A stretch of 64,000 nucleotides of DNA from Verrucomicrobia bacterium Tous-C9LFEB (GTDB lineage Bacteria; Verrucomicrobiota; Verrucomicrobiia; Methylacidiphilales; UBA1321), in assembly GCA_002304345.1 (NCBI GenBank), contig NEUU01000002.1, forward strand, positions 186,001-250,000, read 5' to 3'. Position 1 is the stretch's first letter. Each line of letters opens with the position of its first letter. A program made the translations under genes and the position numbers. The notes beneath the pieces were generated by a model that saw only the letters and a program-made list of their open reading frames with translations, did not search any database and was not told the DNA's origin. Shown here piece by piece: positions 33,774-43,140 of this stretch.

Positions 33774-34831
33774 TTCGCTTTGATCTCTTTTGCCGCGTCA
33801 AACTCAAGATTGCGATCACCAGACTGAGGGTTGAGATAGTAGTCGAGGTCGACAAAGTTGTTTCCGCCGTTGATCATCCAAAAGCGCATTCTCACGTAAC
33901 GGTCACCATTGAGATGTAGAAAGTACTGTCTTACCATATCTCTGCTCCAATGTGAGTTGTCTACAGTCATTTCAACTTGATCTTGTGCTTGATAGCCATC
34001 TGCTGGTGCCGCGAAATCGAGCCCTTCTGTTTTCAACTGCCAGCCACCTCCCAAAATAGTTACTTGGCATTTCCAAGGATATGGATGAATGCGGTCTTTT
34101 ACGTCATCATTAACCCAACTTTCAATTTTCAAGTCTCCCTGACCTGCCGCTACCACTTTTCCCTGAGCCAAATTAATTTCCACAGATGTGCCGTTTTTAG
34201 GGATTGGCACCTTCAACTTCTTGTGAATTAAAGCAGCGCCTTGTCCTTTTTTCTTTAGCACAAAAACAGATGGGTGATCTTGTGTTGGGAAGGGTTGATC
34301 TACTCCCCCTTTCAAAGAATAGTTCAGGCTAATGCTGGATTGGTTGGAAGTAGAGTAATACCCCTCTTTAGAGACCCAGACAGACAGGCCTAAGCCATTT
34401 TTCCCGGTCAAAGAAAAAAGGCCGTTGGCATCACTTAACACAATCTCTGTTGGCAAGTTTCCATACGGGTCTGGCGTATTATTAATTGTGAATTTGATCT
34501 GGGCACCCTCGATAGGGTTTCCATCTTGATCCACGACTTTCCCCCAGAACTCAATTGGAGAAGCGTAAGCTTGCTTGATCGCCTTTTTTTTACCTTCGAC
34601 TCCTTCGTTCGCTAGTGCCACAAGTTTAAAGTATTGAGAGGTTTGGGAGTTCGGCTTGCCAACGGTTTGGTCACCCGAACCTGAGCTTGCCGTTGAATGA
34701 TCTTCAGGAACAGAAGATTGGGGGGCAGTATTTTTGATCTCCATTTCTCTTTTTGAAGGCCAAAAGAGGTAGAGAAACAGAAGAGCGACAGCAAGGCCGC
34801 CAATGATCTTCAAGGTGCGTTTGGAGTTCAT
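33770..34831 (-). CDS. Membrane-anchored protein with carboxypeptidase-like regulatory domain
   Basis: 353 residues. A single N-terminal transmembrane segment (about 8-24, IIGGLAVALLFLYLFWPS) is followed by an acidic S/T-rich linker (to about 85). Then comes a beta-sandwich typical of carboxypeptidase regulatory-like/Cna-B folds (about 93-165: FWGKVVDQDGNPIEGAQIKF, LSDANGLFSL). The rest (about 170-350) is beta-rich with no named domain. Unusually AT-rich for this window. It begins 3 bases after the stop of the 1163-residue gene. Function unknown. Confidence 0.6.
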   Translation of the reverse strand: MNSKRTLKIIGGLAVALLFLYLFWPSKREMEIKNTAPQSSVPEDHSTASSGSGDQTVGKPNSQTSQYFKLVALANEGVEGKKKAIKQAYASPIEFWGKVVDQDGNPIEGAQIKFTINNTPDPYGNLPTEIVLSDANGLFSLTGKNGLGLSVWVSKEGYYSTSNQSSISLNYSLKGGVDQPFPTQDHPSVFVLKKKGQGAALIHKKLKVPIPKNGTSVEINLAQGKVVAAGQGDLKIESWVNDDVKDRIHPYPWKCQVTILGGGWQLKTEGLDFAAPADGYQAQDQVEMTVDNSHWSRDMVRQYFLHLNGDRYVRMRFWMINGGNNFVDLDYYLNPQSGDRNLEFDAAKEIKAK

Positions 34832-34834
34832 GGT

Positions 34835-37800
34835 TTAATTAAAATTTAAAGCGTTGAGCAGATCGTTATAAAACGACATTGGCCCATGCTGGATATTATA
34901 ATCGAATTGTGGACTGTGGGCTGCCGCACCCGGAAAATAGTTTTGTTGCATGTCGATGGGATTTGCAATGGAACCTGACGTAGAGACACGGCCAACCGCT
35001 GCGGTGCGTGTCTGAGCATACATAGTCATTGACTCGTGGTAGTTTGTCTGCCCATTGGAAAAGACATCGCGATAACTTGGATTAGTGTTAGCTGAAAGCT
35101 GGTACTTGAGCCGCACTCCTACGCCGCTGGTAAACACGTAGGTCTTTCCTATGGAATCTGTTTGCCCCTTGAGAATAGCATTTCCAGACTCCCATGATTG
35201 AAGTGCCGGGTCTTGGGTATTGTAGAAACTAGTTAGCCCACCCAATCCTGAGAAGTAAGCCCCATACCCCCCAGAGCTAGACAGGTCAGGCGGGTTGAAT
35301 GTGATCCCGGTAAATAGGAGCCCACTGCTGGTGTCATAGCACCGCGCCGAGACAGCCCCATCCATCAGGGCATAGGTGAAGTTCCCTCCCTGTTTCATAG
35401 CTTCGCTGCTAACGATATTTCCCATGCTGTGACCAGCAACGCCGACAGAATATCCCTGTTGATTTAGGTAACTAGTGTACTGCACAAGCGACTGACCATA
35501 CTTTAAAGCCCGATACTCAATTTCAAAGTAGTCCATGGCATTCTGCGCGGTGCTCCACCAACTGGACTGGTCGGCACCAGTGAGATCGCCCGGCCAACGA
35601 ATAGAGGCATACAAGCCTTTATAACCTTGCCACCAGAGACGTTTGAAGCACTCGGTACTTTGTTGAGTATAACGTCCATTTGTTACGTTCCAACCATGAA
35701 CAAGAACTACACACTGTTTGGTCTCGTCTGACGGGTGTTCAAAGTTGGATGACGTGACGTTAGTCCAAGCAACGGCGGGCGGGCTCGGCTGCTCTGGAAA
35801 GCTCAGGTAAGGAGCGGGAATATCCGTTTGACCTGATGGTGTCACCTGCGCCTGCTGGAACATGTCGGTAACCGTCTTCAAGTTGAGCCATACACCGGGG
35901 CCTTCGCCCATTTCGGTGCCGTCGGATTTCAGGAATACGATCACCAGTTGTCCCTTGCCCACGCCTGCACCCTCGAACAAGAAGTAAGTATTTTTGTTAG
36001 TGTCGCTCAAATTGGTGAATACCGATTTATCAAGCACGGCGGTGGTGGTTCCGCTTACGGTCGCAACCGCCGTCTTGTAATCGCTGCCGATTTGGGATGC
36101 GGCGTTGGCGTCATCTTCCAAGTACTGTTTTCCGCCGTCTGCCTCAAACGCTTTATAGATATTGACGGCGGGGGTGCCGGTAGTGTTTTTCCATTTAAAG
36201 CCAATCTTAATGTTCCCGTCGTGGATGGCTTGTTGCAAGCCGCCGATGTACATCCAAAGTCGTGCGAAATTTTCGAGGTCGCCTTTGAAATTGATTTGTC
36301 CGAGCGTGTAATTAGCGGTGGTGACTTGGCTGCCGCTTAAAGCCGCCTGATCCTCCGCTACATTCTGGCCGTCGTTGCACCAGAACCGGAATGGCTTGTC
36401 TTGGGTGGTGGTGTCGGTGGGTTTATCAGCCACGTCGGAGTCGCTGGAATTCCCCCCGAATTTGATGGTGCCATCCCGGTTTGCATCCACCGCTAACTCA
36501 GCGGGGAGGAGGAGGATAGCGTGGTCTGCGTTGTTTTTTTTGGCTCTGGCGACAATGACCCCGTGGTCGTTAATGTCGTTAAGAGCAACGCCGCTATAGG
36601 TTTGGGTAGAGGCACGGTCGATGAGATCGGTGATGGGGATGGATTTGTAGTTAGCGCCGGGGCTGCCGTCATCGTTGCGCTCTTTTTCGATGAGGGTGGT
36701 GTCGGAGATGATTTGCCAATCGGATGCACCGGTATCGCCGGGCGGGTAGTGTCGGTTATTGATGGCTAGCGCGGTAGCGGGGAGTGTTTCGGTGGAACCA
36801 CCATGGAAAATCGAAGTATCGCCGACGACGGCTCCATCATTGTTGATGTCTATGGGGGTAAAATCGAGGGTAGCGCCCTCGTAGGTGTATTCATAATCCG
36901 GTTCGGCGCATTGCACGTAGCCAGCGGTGCAGACGGGGCCAATCCGTATGGGAAAGTCCCCTCCGAACAAGATATTCGTTTTATGAACGTTCTGCGACCC
37001 TGATCCGAGGGTGTAATCGTAATCCGTGAAGACGGAGCTTGGCGGGGGATCTGTGTGTGGGTTGTCACCGGAGACATCGCAGGAGTAGACCGCACCGTTG
37101 TCGTCGATGCCAAAAGGCTCGCGAATATTCACCGGATCTTCTGGCGCACCGCCTTCACTGACCAGTACGCCATTATAGTAAGCTGATCCGGTTGCCGATG
37201 AGCTGAGGGCGGCGGTGGTCGAATTGGCCTCCCATGTGGCCGCCTTAATCGAGACGATGTGGTATGTCTCCTTCCATCCCTTCGCACTCCTTGCGCAACT
37301 CCCCAGTACCGTGCCTGAGTTATTCATGTCTATGACGCTACCATTCTCTTCGGAGTGGGTGAGAGCCGACCATTCATCGTTATACCAACGCCAACCAGCA
37401 ATGCTGGTGCCATTCCCGTAAGCCAGAATGTGGCCACTATTGGCGATTTTCATGACGTGGGTGTGATCACTACCAAGGTCAATGACGGCGTAGCGCGGGG
37501 CGGGCTTGGGAGGGGTGCCGGGAGTTGGGTTAGTGGGAGGGGAGTTGCCCATGGCTCCGGCGGCGATCAATTGGTACAGGGAGCTGGCGCTTCCGGCGTT
37601 GGCGGCGGGTAGGGTATAGGCGGTGATGTTCGCCTGGGTGGTGACGACGGCGGTCCAGGTGGCTCCGTTATCGTCGCTGCGGAAGATGGTAAAGCCGGTT
37701 TCGTTGGTGGAATTGTCTGTCCAGGTGATTTCGACGGTTCCGTCGCTATTGCGGGTGGCGGTCACATCGCCCGGCGGGAGGGGCGGCTCGCTAGTGAAGT

Positions 37801-38326
37801 GTGCGAGGTCGAAGGAGAAGAGGTTCTTGGCCTGCCCGATATTGGCCATGGCGTAGTCGTTGGCGGAGCTTTCCAAGCCGCTCCACGGGTAAGGCGAGGC
37901 GACGGCGGTGTTGGTGTAGCCAACGGTGTTGAGGACGTCGTAGAAGGGCTTGGCAACAGTCTTGAGCTGGCCAAGGTTGACGGCGCTGTAGTTGTAGGGG
38001 CTGTTGGGCTGAAAAGAGTTGATGAGACCCGAAAGGTTTGTTCCCTGCGTGGTGGTCCAGACGCTGGTGGGGAGATTGGCTTGAAGGTGGATGTAGGCTT
38101 TGGTGACGAGATTCTTGAGCTGACCTTGATTGATGGCGGCGTAGTCGTTGGCACTGCCGTTGATCACGTCCGGCGAGGTCCACCATGATGGCGGTGTCCC
38201 GGCAATGCCGATTAGCGGAACGAGGACGAGCAGCAATAACGCCAGCAGGACGCGAGGCGAGGCTTGGGCCGAGCGGTCATCTCTGGTATCTGATGATAAA
38301 CGCCCGCGCTGAATCGGATTACTCAC
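34835..38326 (-). CDS. Large exported protein: N-x-GQLK repeats, FN3, HAF-like repeats, alpha/beta-hydrolase-like C-terminus
   Basis: 1163 residues. Signal anchor at about 25-43. Three repeats of the verrucomicrobial exoprotein motif: YAAINQGQLKNL (62-73), YSAVNLGQLKTV (113-124) and a decayed YAMANIGQAKNL (158-169). A fibronectin type III domain (about 183-262) follows, then HAF-like propeller repeats (IDMNNSGTVLGSC, DINNDGAVVGD, LNDINDHGVIVAR; about 280-610). An LAVDANRDGTI segment (about 615-626) leads to an alpha/beta-hydrolase-like C-terminus with VVLVHGWNV and GHSMGN (nucleophile candidate Ser967). A possible acid is in LMDGAVSA, and a late His is present. It may be a secreted lipase/esterase or a displayed effector. 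It lies 26 bases after the preceding gene and is followed by two coupled small exported genes. Confidence 0.7.
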   Translation of the reverse strand: MSNPIQRGRLSSDTRDDRSAQASPRVLLALLLLVLVPLIGIAGTPPSWWTSPDVINGSANDYAAINQGQLKNLVTKAYIHLQANLPTSVWTTTQGTNLSGLINSFQPNSPYNYSAVNLGQLKTVAKPFYDVLNTVGYTNTAVASPYPWSGLESSANDYAMANIGQAKNLFSFDLAHFTSEPPLPPGDVTATRNSDGTVEITWTDNSTNETGFTIFRSDDNGATWTAVVTTQANITAYTLPAANAGSASSLYQLIAAGAMGNSPPTNPTPGTPPKPAPRYAVIDLGSDHTHVMKIANSGHILAYGNGTSIAGWRWYNDEWSALTHSEENGSVIDMNNSGTVLGSCARSAKGWKETYHIVSIKAATWEANSTTAALSSSATGSAYYNGVLVSEGGAPEDPVNIREPFGIDDNGAVYSCDVSGDNPHTDPPPSSVFTDYDYTLGSGSQNVHKTNILFGGDFPIRIGPVCTAGYVQCAEPDYEYTYEGATLDFTPIDINNDGAVVGDTSIFHGGSTETLPATALAINNRHYPPGDTGASDWQIISDTTLIEKERNDDGSPGANYKSIPITDLIDRASTQTYSGVALNDINDHGVIVARAKKNNADHAILLLPAELAVDANRDGTIKFGGNSSDSDVADKPTDTTTQDKPFRFWCNDGQNVAEDQAALSGSQVTTANYTLGQINFKGDLENFARLWMYIGGLQQAIHDGNIKIGFKWKNTTGTPAVNIYKAFEADGGKQYLEDDANAASQIGSDYKTAVATVSGTTTAVLDKSVFTNLSDTNKNTYFLFEGAGVGKGQLVIVFLKSDGTEMGEGPGVWLNLKTVTDMFQQAQVTPSGQTDIPAPYLSFPEQPSPPAVAWTNVTSSNFEHPSDETKQCVVLVHGWNVTNGRYTQQSTECFKRLWWQGYKGLYASIRWPGDLTGADQSSWWSTAQNAMDYFEIEYRALKYGQSLVQYTSYLNQQGYSVGVAGHSMGNIVSSEAMKQGGNFTYALMDGAVSARCYDTSSGLLFTGITFNPPDLSSSGGYGAYFSGLGGLTSFYNTQDPALQSWESGNAILKGQTDSIGKTYVFTSGVGVRLKYQLSANTNPSYRDVFSNGQTNYHESMTMYAQTRTAAVGRVSTSGSIANPIDMQQNYFPGAAAHSPQFDYNIQHGPMSFYNDLLNALNFN

Positions 38327-38352
38327 GAGTAGTCTCCCCTTGTGTAGTGAAT

Positions 38353-39684
38353 TTATTGAGCGGGTTCCGCGGTGAACTCGCCCATGGAGAGGTCCCCTTG
38401 CTGCGCAATACGGGTACTATTTGTGCCCGTGACAATGAGCTTGCTGGAAGATCCTGTTACCGTGACAGGGCCATTCAGTGTCGTCGCACCAACAACATTC
38501 AAGGCACTCGATACGGAGATAGAATTTGTGCTTACTGAAAGTGGCGTCTGTGTATTATTGTAATCGAAAGTCAGCGTTGTACTATTTGTGGAGCCGCGCA
38601 GTGTCCATATATTGGAAGCACCGCCTTCTTTTATTCTGATTCCCTTACCAGCTACAGGAACGATTAAGTTTCCAATATTCAGAGTCATATCGCCACTACT
38701 GTTGCTCACGGTCACGGTGTCAACTCCGGGGTAGCTTTTCGTGGCGAATACTAAATCTCCTCCCGACGATCTGAGCCGCAATCCACCGGCATCATTGAAA
38801 AAACTCAATGTATTGGCACCACCATCATCCGTTCGGGCCGTACCATTCAAAAAAAATCCAGCGAAGGGTCCCCCTGTTCCATTCATGATTTTAAATTGGC
38901 TGATCCCATTGGGAACGACACTTTGCATAGTATAGGCGTTATAAACTCCGAAGGTTGAAGTAAACGCGTTCACTGTTCCGGTTAAGGTATTATGTCCAGT
39001 GAAAGTTTGATTTCCATTTAGTAAACTCACATTCGAGGATAGCCTTGCATCTCCTAATACCCCAGTAGTGATGTTCGACGCATTTAATCCAGTTAAAGCA
39101 CTCCCGTTTCCCGTCGGTTTCAGATAACGTCCGTCCCCCGCATTAACAGTCAGCACACTGGCTGTATCGGTGGTGATCTGCTGATTGGGGAGGCGGGAGT
39201 TGCTGCCGGTGGCGGTGATGCTGCCGGAGAAGGTGCTGTCACCCGCCGGATTGAGGATGATGCCAGCCGAGTTGGAGACGGTGGGATTCCAGAGGATGAT
39301 GGAGTTGGTGCCGGTCAGGGTCATCTGGGGGAGGAGTCCGTTGGCGGAGTTGCGTTCCCATTGCCAGTTGGCCGTTGTTCCCGAGGTGGCCAAGGTGATG
39401 GTGGAGATTGTGCCGCTTGCGGTGTCGGTATAGGTAAGCACCAGTCCCGGCGTGGCGGCATTGGCTCCGTTGGAGCCGAAGTTGGTGACGTTGCTGTTGA
39501 GTTCGGCGACTCCTGTCACGTTCAAGTCTCCGGAGAGAGAGGTGTCGCCTGTGACGTGAAGATGTCCGCTAATGGTCTGGTTTTGGGCTTGGACGTTGGC
39601 GCCTGCGAGAGCGATGAGCCCGACGACAAGAGCTAGCTTAAGCGCAGAGAAAGACCAGCAGGAGACCTTCGACATGAATTTCAT
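38353..39684 (-). CDS. Exported repetitive beta-structured protein (tail-fibre/adhesin-like)
   Basis: 443 residues with a signal peptide (LKLALVVGLIALAGANVQAQ). The mature part is T/S/N/G-rich, with repeating patterns such as ISGHLHVTGDTSLSGDLNVTG, STFSGSITATGSNS, TLNGPVTVTGSSS and YLKPTGNGSALTGLNASNIT. These resemble the beta-helical stems of phage tail fibres and of Bacteroidetes/Verrucomicrobia exported fibres. It ends abruptly after a polar tail without a chaperone domain. It is the first gene of the four-gene cassette. Low codon bias and AT-rich patches suggest acquisition. Two starts (39684, 39675) are possible; no Shine-Dalgarno is visible. Confidence 0.6.
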   Translation of the reverse strand: MKFMSKVSCWSFSALKLALVVGLIALAGANVQAQNQTISGHLHVTGDTSLSGDLNVTGVAELNSNVTNFGSNGANAATPGLVLTYTDTASGTISTITLATSGTTANWQWERNSANGLLPQMTLTGTNSIILWNPTVSNSAGIILNPAGDSTFSGSITATGSNSRLPNQQITTDTASVLTVNAGDGRYLKPTGNGSALTGLNASNITTGVLGDARLSSNVSLLNGNQTFTGHNTLTGTVNAFTSTFGVYNAYTMQSVVPNGISQFKIMNGTGGPFAGFFLNGTARTDDGGANTLSFFNDAGGLRLRSSGGDLVFATKSYPGVDTVTVSNSSGDMTLNIGNLIVPVAGKGIRIKEGGASNIWTLRGSTNSTTLTFDYNNTQTPLSVSTNSISVSSALNVVGATTLNGPVTVTGSSSKLIVTGTNSTRIAQQGDLSMGEFTAEPAQ

Positions 39685-39943
39685 AGGAGGGAAGCGGTTA
39701 ATGGTTGAACCGATAAGTGAGTGAGCGGACCTACGCCCTTATTCCCTAGCCCTGTTCATTGCGGAGCGTCAAGCCCATACGGGTTACGGCGAGTCTCTTT
39801 GTAGTTTTTCAGGGTATAAGAATGCTCTGCTAATAGGGAGCCCCCTTTTGTCGACTCATCGCGACATTGCGAAGTTAGACGCCCTAAACCTTCCCGCCTT
39901 CTTACTTGCGAAGGGAGCGAATCGTCGCTAATGATTTACCTTC

Positions 39944-40879
39944 ATGAGTAAAACAGCGGTTGTCACCGGCGGCGCCGGGTTTTTGGGGAGTCACCTGACC
40001 GACCGGCTTTTGGCCGAGGGTTACCGGGTCATTTCGATTGATAATTTCATTACCGGCAGTCGGGCCAATATCGAGCATTTGACGACCGATGCGCGTTTCG
40101 AGTTCATCGAGCAGGATGTGACGAAGTATTTGAACGTGCCGGGTGATGTGGATGTGATTTTCCATTTCGCTTCGCCGGCAAGCCCGATTGATTATCTGGA
40201 AATTCCGATCCAGACGCTGAAGGTGGGTTCGCTGGGGACGCATAACACGCTGGGCTTGGCTCGCGCGAAGAAAGCCCGCTTCCTGATCGCCTCCACTTCG
40301 GAGTGCTACGGCGATCCGCTGGTGCATCCGCAGACGGAAGAGTATTGGGGCAATGTGAATCCGATCGGACCGCGCGGTTGCTACGACGAGGCGAAGCGTT
40401 TCGCCGAGGCGATCACGATGGCTTACCATCGCTATCACAAGCTGGATACGCACATCGTGCGCATCTTTAATACATACGGACCGCGCATGCGTTTGCGCGA
40501 TGGTCGCGTGGTGCCAGCCTTTATCGGGCAAGCGCTAAAGGGCCAGCCGATCACGATTTTCGGCGAGGGTAAGCAGACGCGCAGCTTCTGCTATTGCTCG
40601 GATTTGATCGACGGCATTTTCAAGCTGTCGCTCTCGGATTTCCATGAGCCGGTGAACATCGGCAATCCGACGGAATTGACGATCAAGGAATTCGCGGAAC
40701 GCATCATTCGCCTGACCGGTTCGCCGAGCCAGCTGACCTATGAGGCGCTGCCGATCGATGATCCGAAACAGCGTCGCCCCGACATTTCCCGCGCAAAGAA
40801 GTTGCTCGGCTGGGAACCGAAGGTCGATCTCGAGACGGGCCTGAAGCTGACGATCGAGTATTTCAAGACGCGCGTTTAG
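39944..40879 (+). CDS. UDP-glucuronate decarboxylase (UDP-xylose synthase), SDR family
   Basis: 311 residues. The Rossmann NAD-binding motif GGAGFLGSH (9-17) is followed by the UXS-specific segment [17 protein letters not shown], the STSECYGDP strand with the catalytic Ser, and the YDEAK catalytic Tyr-Lys pair. [15 protein letters not shown] and [10 protein letters not shown] are also typical of UDP-glucuronate decarboxylases. The enzyme makes UDP-xylose for extracellular polysaccharide or glycoprotein synthesis in the cytoplasm. It stands alone, divergent from the exported cassette. A generic UDP-glucose 4-epimerase is less likely because of the ASPASP and DPLVHPQ motifs. Confidence 0.93.
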   Translation: MSKTAVVTGGAGFLGSHLTDRLLAEGYRVISIDNFITGSRANIEHLTTDARFEFIEQDVTKYLNVPGDVDVIFHFASPASPIDYLEIPIQTLKVGSLGTHNTLGLARAKKARFLIASTSECYGDPLVHPQTEEYWGNVNPIGPRGCYDEAKRFAEAITMAYHRYHKLDTHIVRIFNTYGPRMRLRDGRVVPAFIGQALKGQPITIFGEGKQTRSFCYCSDLIDGIFKLSLSDFHEPVNIGNPTELTIKEFAERIIRLTGSPSQLTYEALPIDDPKQRRPDISRAKKLLGWEPKVDLETGLKLTIEYFKTRV

Positions 40880-40926
40880 TCGCGTGCCTCAAAAAGCCGG
40901 GGGCCTAGCTCCCGGCGTTCCTGTTT

Positions 40927-40989
40927 CTGTAGGGAATTCCATGATGGCAGCTTCGCTGCCAATCGGCGGTTCACAGAACCGCCCTACAG
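40927..40989. repeat. 52-base-family repeat, divergent chimeric copy (family A)
   Basis: Begins CTGTAGGG and ends CGCCCTACAG like the other copies. The right hairpin GGCGGTTCACAGAACCGCC is the same as in the 60062 copy, but the left half is replaced by a different hairpin (GGCAGC, TTC, GCTGCC). Length 63 instead of 52. It follows the UDP-glucuronate decarboxylase gene. Confidence 0.8.
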
Positions 40990-41050
40990 AAAACCGTCGC
41001 TATCGATGGCAAACTACGTCTGAAAGTATTTTAAACCACCCCTTCCACCC

Positions 41051-41170
41051 GATCCTTCGCTCGCGCTCAGGATGACCCGCGTAACGCTGGCCCCAGTAGC
41101 TGATGGACTGCACCCATCGCTTGCAAACATTCGCTTTCACACTCCGTCATTCTGAGTGAAACGAAGAATC
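41051..41170. repeat. Degenerate inverted-repeat element, family C (copy 3)
   Basis: Left arm 41051-41076 (GATCCTTCGCTCGCGCTCAG then GATGAC) and right arm 41146-41170 (GTCATTCTGAGTGAAACGAA then GAATC) are diverged versions of the 25-base arms at 8752 and 62369. It lies between the convergent decarboxylase and acetylxylan esterase genes. Confidence 0.7.
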
Positions 41171-41243
41171 GGGTGAAAGGGGCGGTGTTTTTTTCGAGCG
41201 CTGCCGCAGTCACTTTTGCCAATGAAACTCAGAACGACATGAT

Positions 41244-42662
41244 TTAATTCGCGGGTGTCGCGGCTTTCAATTGCTCGAGGTATTTCGAGAGGGCGTCGTT
41301 GCACTTTTGGTAGATGGACGGACCCTTGTGCGTATCGAGCGGGCAATCGTAGATCTGTTTTTTGCCGGGGATATTGTTGTACGCGACGTAGACCGAGGCC
41401 GGCGGACACGCGCGGTCCTGGTAGCCCACGGACACGCCGCACTCGGCCTTGATTCGCTTGGCCATGAGAGCGGGATCGAAATAGGCGAGGGCCTTGGCTT
41501 CGTCGGGCGTGGCCACTTGCTGGCCGTTCATTTTGATGAAGCCGGGCCATGACGGCGGCACGCTGCCTTCGGTGACGCCGGTGAAATTGCAGAGCCACGG
41601 CGCGGCCGCGGAACAATAGGTGACTTGCGGATCGAGCCCCGCCGCCACCAGCGCTTGGGCGCCGCCCTGGCTGCCGCCGCTGACGATGACGTTCTTGCCG
41701 TCCCATTCGGGCAGCGACTTCATGTATTCGAGTGAGCGGAGGACGCGCAGGAACATGCCGCGGAAATAGGCGGTGTCGCGGCTCTTGTTGCCCCACATGT
41801 AATATTCCCGGAGACCGCCAGCGCGCAGGGTGTCGTAGAATTCCTGCGACTTGCCGTTGACGATGCCGTGGGCGTTCACATCCATGCAGAGAAAGCCCTT
41901 CGCGGCGCGATCAACTTGGGGCCGGGAACTGCTGACGCCCGCGCCGTGGTAGCTGAGAATGATGGGGAGACTTTTCGGTTTCGCGTTGCGCGGCAGGGTG
42001 AGATAGCCCGAAACCGGCACGCCACCGGCGCAATCGACCTTCACATCGTACTGCACGACGAGAGCCGATTTCGCGGCGTCGGCAATCGGCACCTCCACGC
42101 GCTCGAGCTCCTTGAGCGGCACTTTCGCGAGCTCGGCTTTTTGCGCCGTCCAGAAGGCGTCGAAATCGGCGGGCTCGGGTGTGGCGGCGCGCAGGGCAAG
42201 CGGGTCGGCTCCCACTCCGGCCGCAGCACGGACTTCATTTTTGCCATCGCCCTTGGGCCGGAATGACACTTCGCAGAGGACGAAGCCGGGGCCGTCCAGC
42301 TTGACTGGAACCGTCGCGGGTTCGACCGCGCTGGAGAGAGTGCCGCTGGAGCGGAAGAACTTTTCGCCCTGCAAAAGATAGCTCACGGTCTCGCCCACAA
42401 CCGGTTTGCCATCGCCCAACAGCCGGATCTTGAACGTGGCCGTTTCACCACTCTTGTAGAGACCCTCGGGCCGGTCCGCTACGACCTCGATGGTGTAGAC
42501 GGAAGTGTTCGCGGGAGCGAGCGTTTCGCGGGCGACGTCCTGATTGACCGCTGGTGCGGCGGGCGGGGCCGCGATCGCGCCTAATGTGAGGCCAAGGCTG
42601 AGCAGACCGAGTTGGATGAATAAAAAAGTGCGGCGCAAAAGAAGCGGTGTGGGCGTGATCAT
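41244..42662 (-). CDS. Secreted acetylxylan esterase / cephalosporin-C deacetylase family
   Basis: 472 residues with a signal peptide (LGLLSLGLTLGAIAAPPAAPA). An N-terminal beta domain (about 50-145) precedes the AXE1 alpha/beta-hydrolase domain. Visible motifs are VPVSGYLTLP, ILSYHGAGVSS (oxyanion region), the nucleophile in IVSGGSQGGAQAL, and the late His in PLDTHKGPSIY. The RGMFLRVLRSLEYMKSLPEWDG helix is diagnostic of this family. It removes acetyl groups from xylan or other acetylated sugars in the periplasm or outside the cell, which fits a polysaccharide-degrading verrucomicrobium. It stands alone on the minus strand. Confidence 0.9.
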   Translation of the reverse strand: MITPTPLLLRRTFLFIQLGLLSLGLTLGAIAAPPAAPAVNQDVARETLAPANTSVYTIEVVADRPEGLYKSGETATFKIRLLGDGKPVVGETVSYLLQGEKFFRSSGTLSSAVEPATVPVKLDGPGFVLCEVSFRPKGDGKNEVRAAAGVGADPLALRAATPEPADFDAFWTAQKAELAKVPLKELERVEVPIADAAKSALVVQYDVKVDCAGGVPVSGYLTLPRNAKPKSLPIILSYHGAGVSSSRPQVDRAAKGFLCMDVNAHGIVNGKSQEFYDTLRAGGLREYYMWGNKSRDTAYFRGMFLRVLRSLEYMKSLPEWDGKNVIVSGGSQGGAQALVAAGLDPQVTYCSAAAPWLCNFTGVTEGSVPPSWPGFIKMNGQQVATPDEAKALAYFDPALMAKRIKAECGVSVGYQDRACPPASVYVAYNNIPGKKQIYDCPLDTHKGPSIYQKCNDALSKYLEQLKAATPAN

Positions 42663-42843
42663 GGGTGAATTCTCAATTTTCCGGGTAGGTCGTTAAGCGA
42701 ATAAACCGCTACACTAGAATACTTAACCGCGATTCGTCGACTTCAATTCACGAGAATTTCCTCCAAGGGGGCAAAATGCCGTCAACTGTAAAACTTCGTA
42801 AATTTACAAATATGTATCTTGATTACAAAAGTGTAACAGATTA

Positions 42844-42885
42844 ATGTCTCTTAAAAATTTGGAGGATGTTTCTGAAATCACCTAA
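42844..42885 (+). CDS. Possible 13-residue ORF overlapping the ribbon-helix-helix gene
   Basis: MSLKNLEDVSEIT followed by TAA. It starts 22 bases before the ATG of the next ORF in another frame and overlaps it by 20 bases. The only good Shine-Dalgarno of the region (GGAGG, 42861-42865) lies inside it and touches that ATG. It could couple translation into the downstream gene, or be chance. A TTGATT (42819) / TAATGT (42842) pair spaced 17 bases is a possible promoter. Confidence 0.25.
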   Translation: MSLKNLEDVSEIT

Positions 42886-43072
42886 TACGGGGAAGCGGGG
42901 GAATGCAGAACAAGTAGTCGTAGTAAAACTACAGGCCACGGAAAAGAAGATCTTGAAATCGCATGCCCGTCGCTGCGGTTTGAGTTCTTCGGATTTTGTT
43001 CGGGTGGCGATTACTCAGTACTTTTTGGCGCATCAGGCTTACCAAGCCTCGCGCGACATGGCGCGGCGCTAA
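42866..43072 (+). CDS. Small ribbon-helix-helix-like protein
   Basis: 68 residues. VVVVKLQATEKKILKSHARR then GLSSSDFVRVAITQYF has the beta-strand, helix, helix pattern of CopG/Arc-type ribbon-helix-helix DNA-binding proteins, with the strand at about 17-22 and the two helices at about 24-35 and 39-53. No toxin gene follows, so it is not an obvious antitoxin. The start is uncertain because GGAGG abuts the ATG with no spacing. An in-frame CTG six bases further would be better spaced but is unusual. Confidence 0.5.
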   Translation: MFLKSPNTGKRGNAEQVVVVKLQATEKKILKSHARRCGLSSSDFVRVAITQYFLAHQAYQASRDMARR

Positions 43073-43140
43073 ACGACGGAACGATTTCCTTTTTGTGGAA
43101 GAGGGTCAAAGGGTGACTTCCATAAGGGGGTGCAGGGGTG

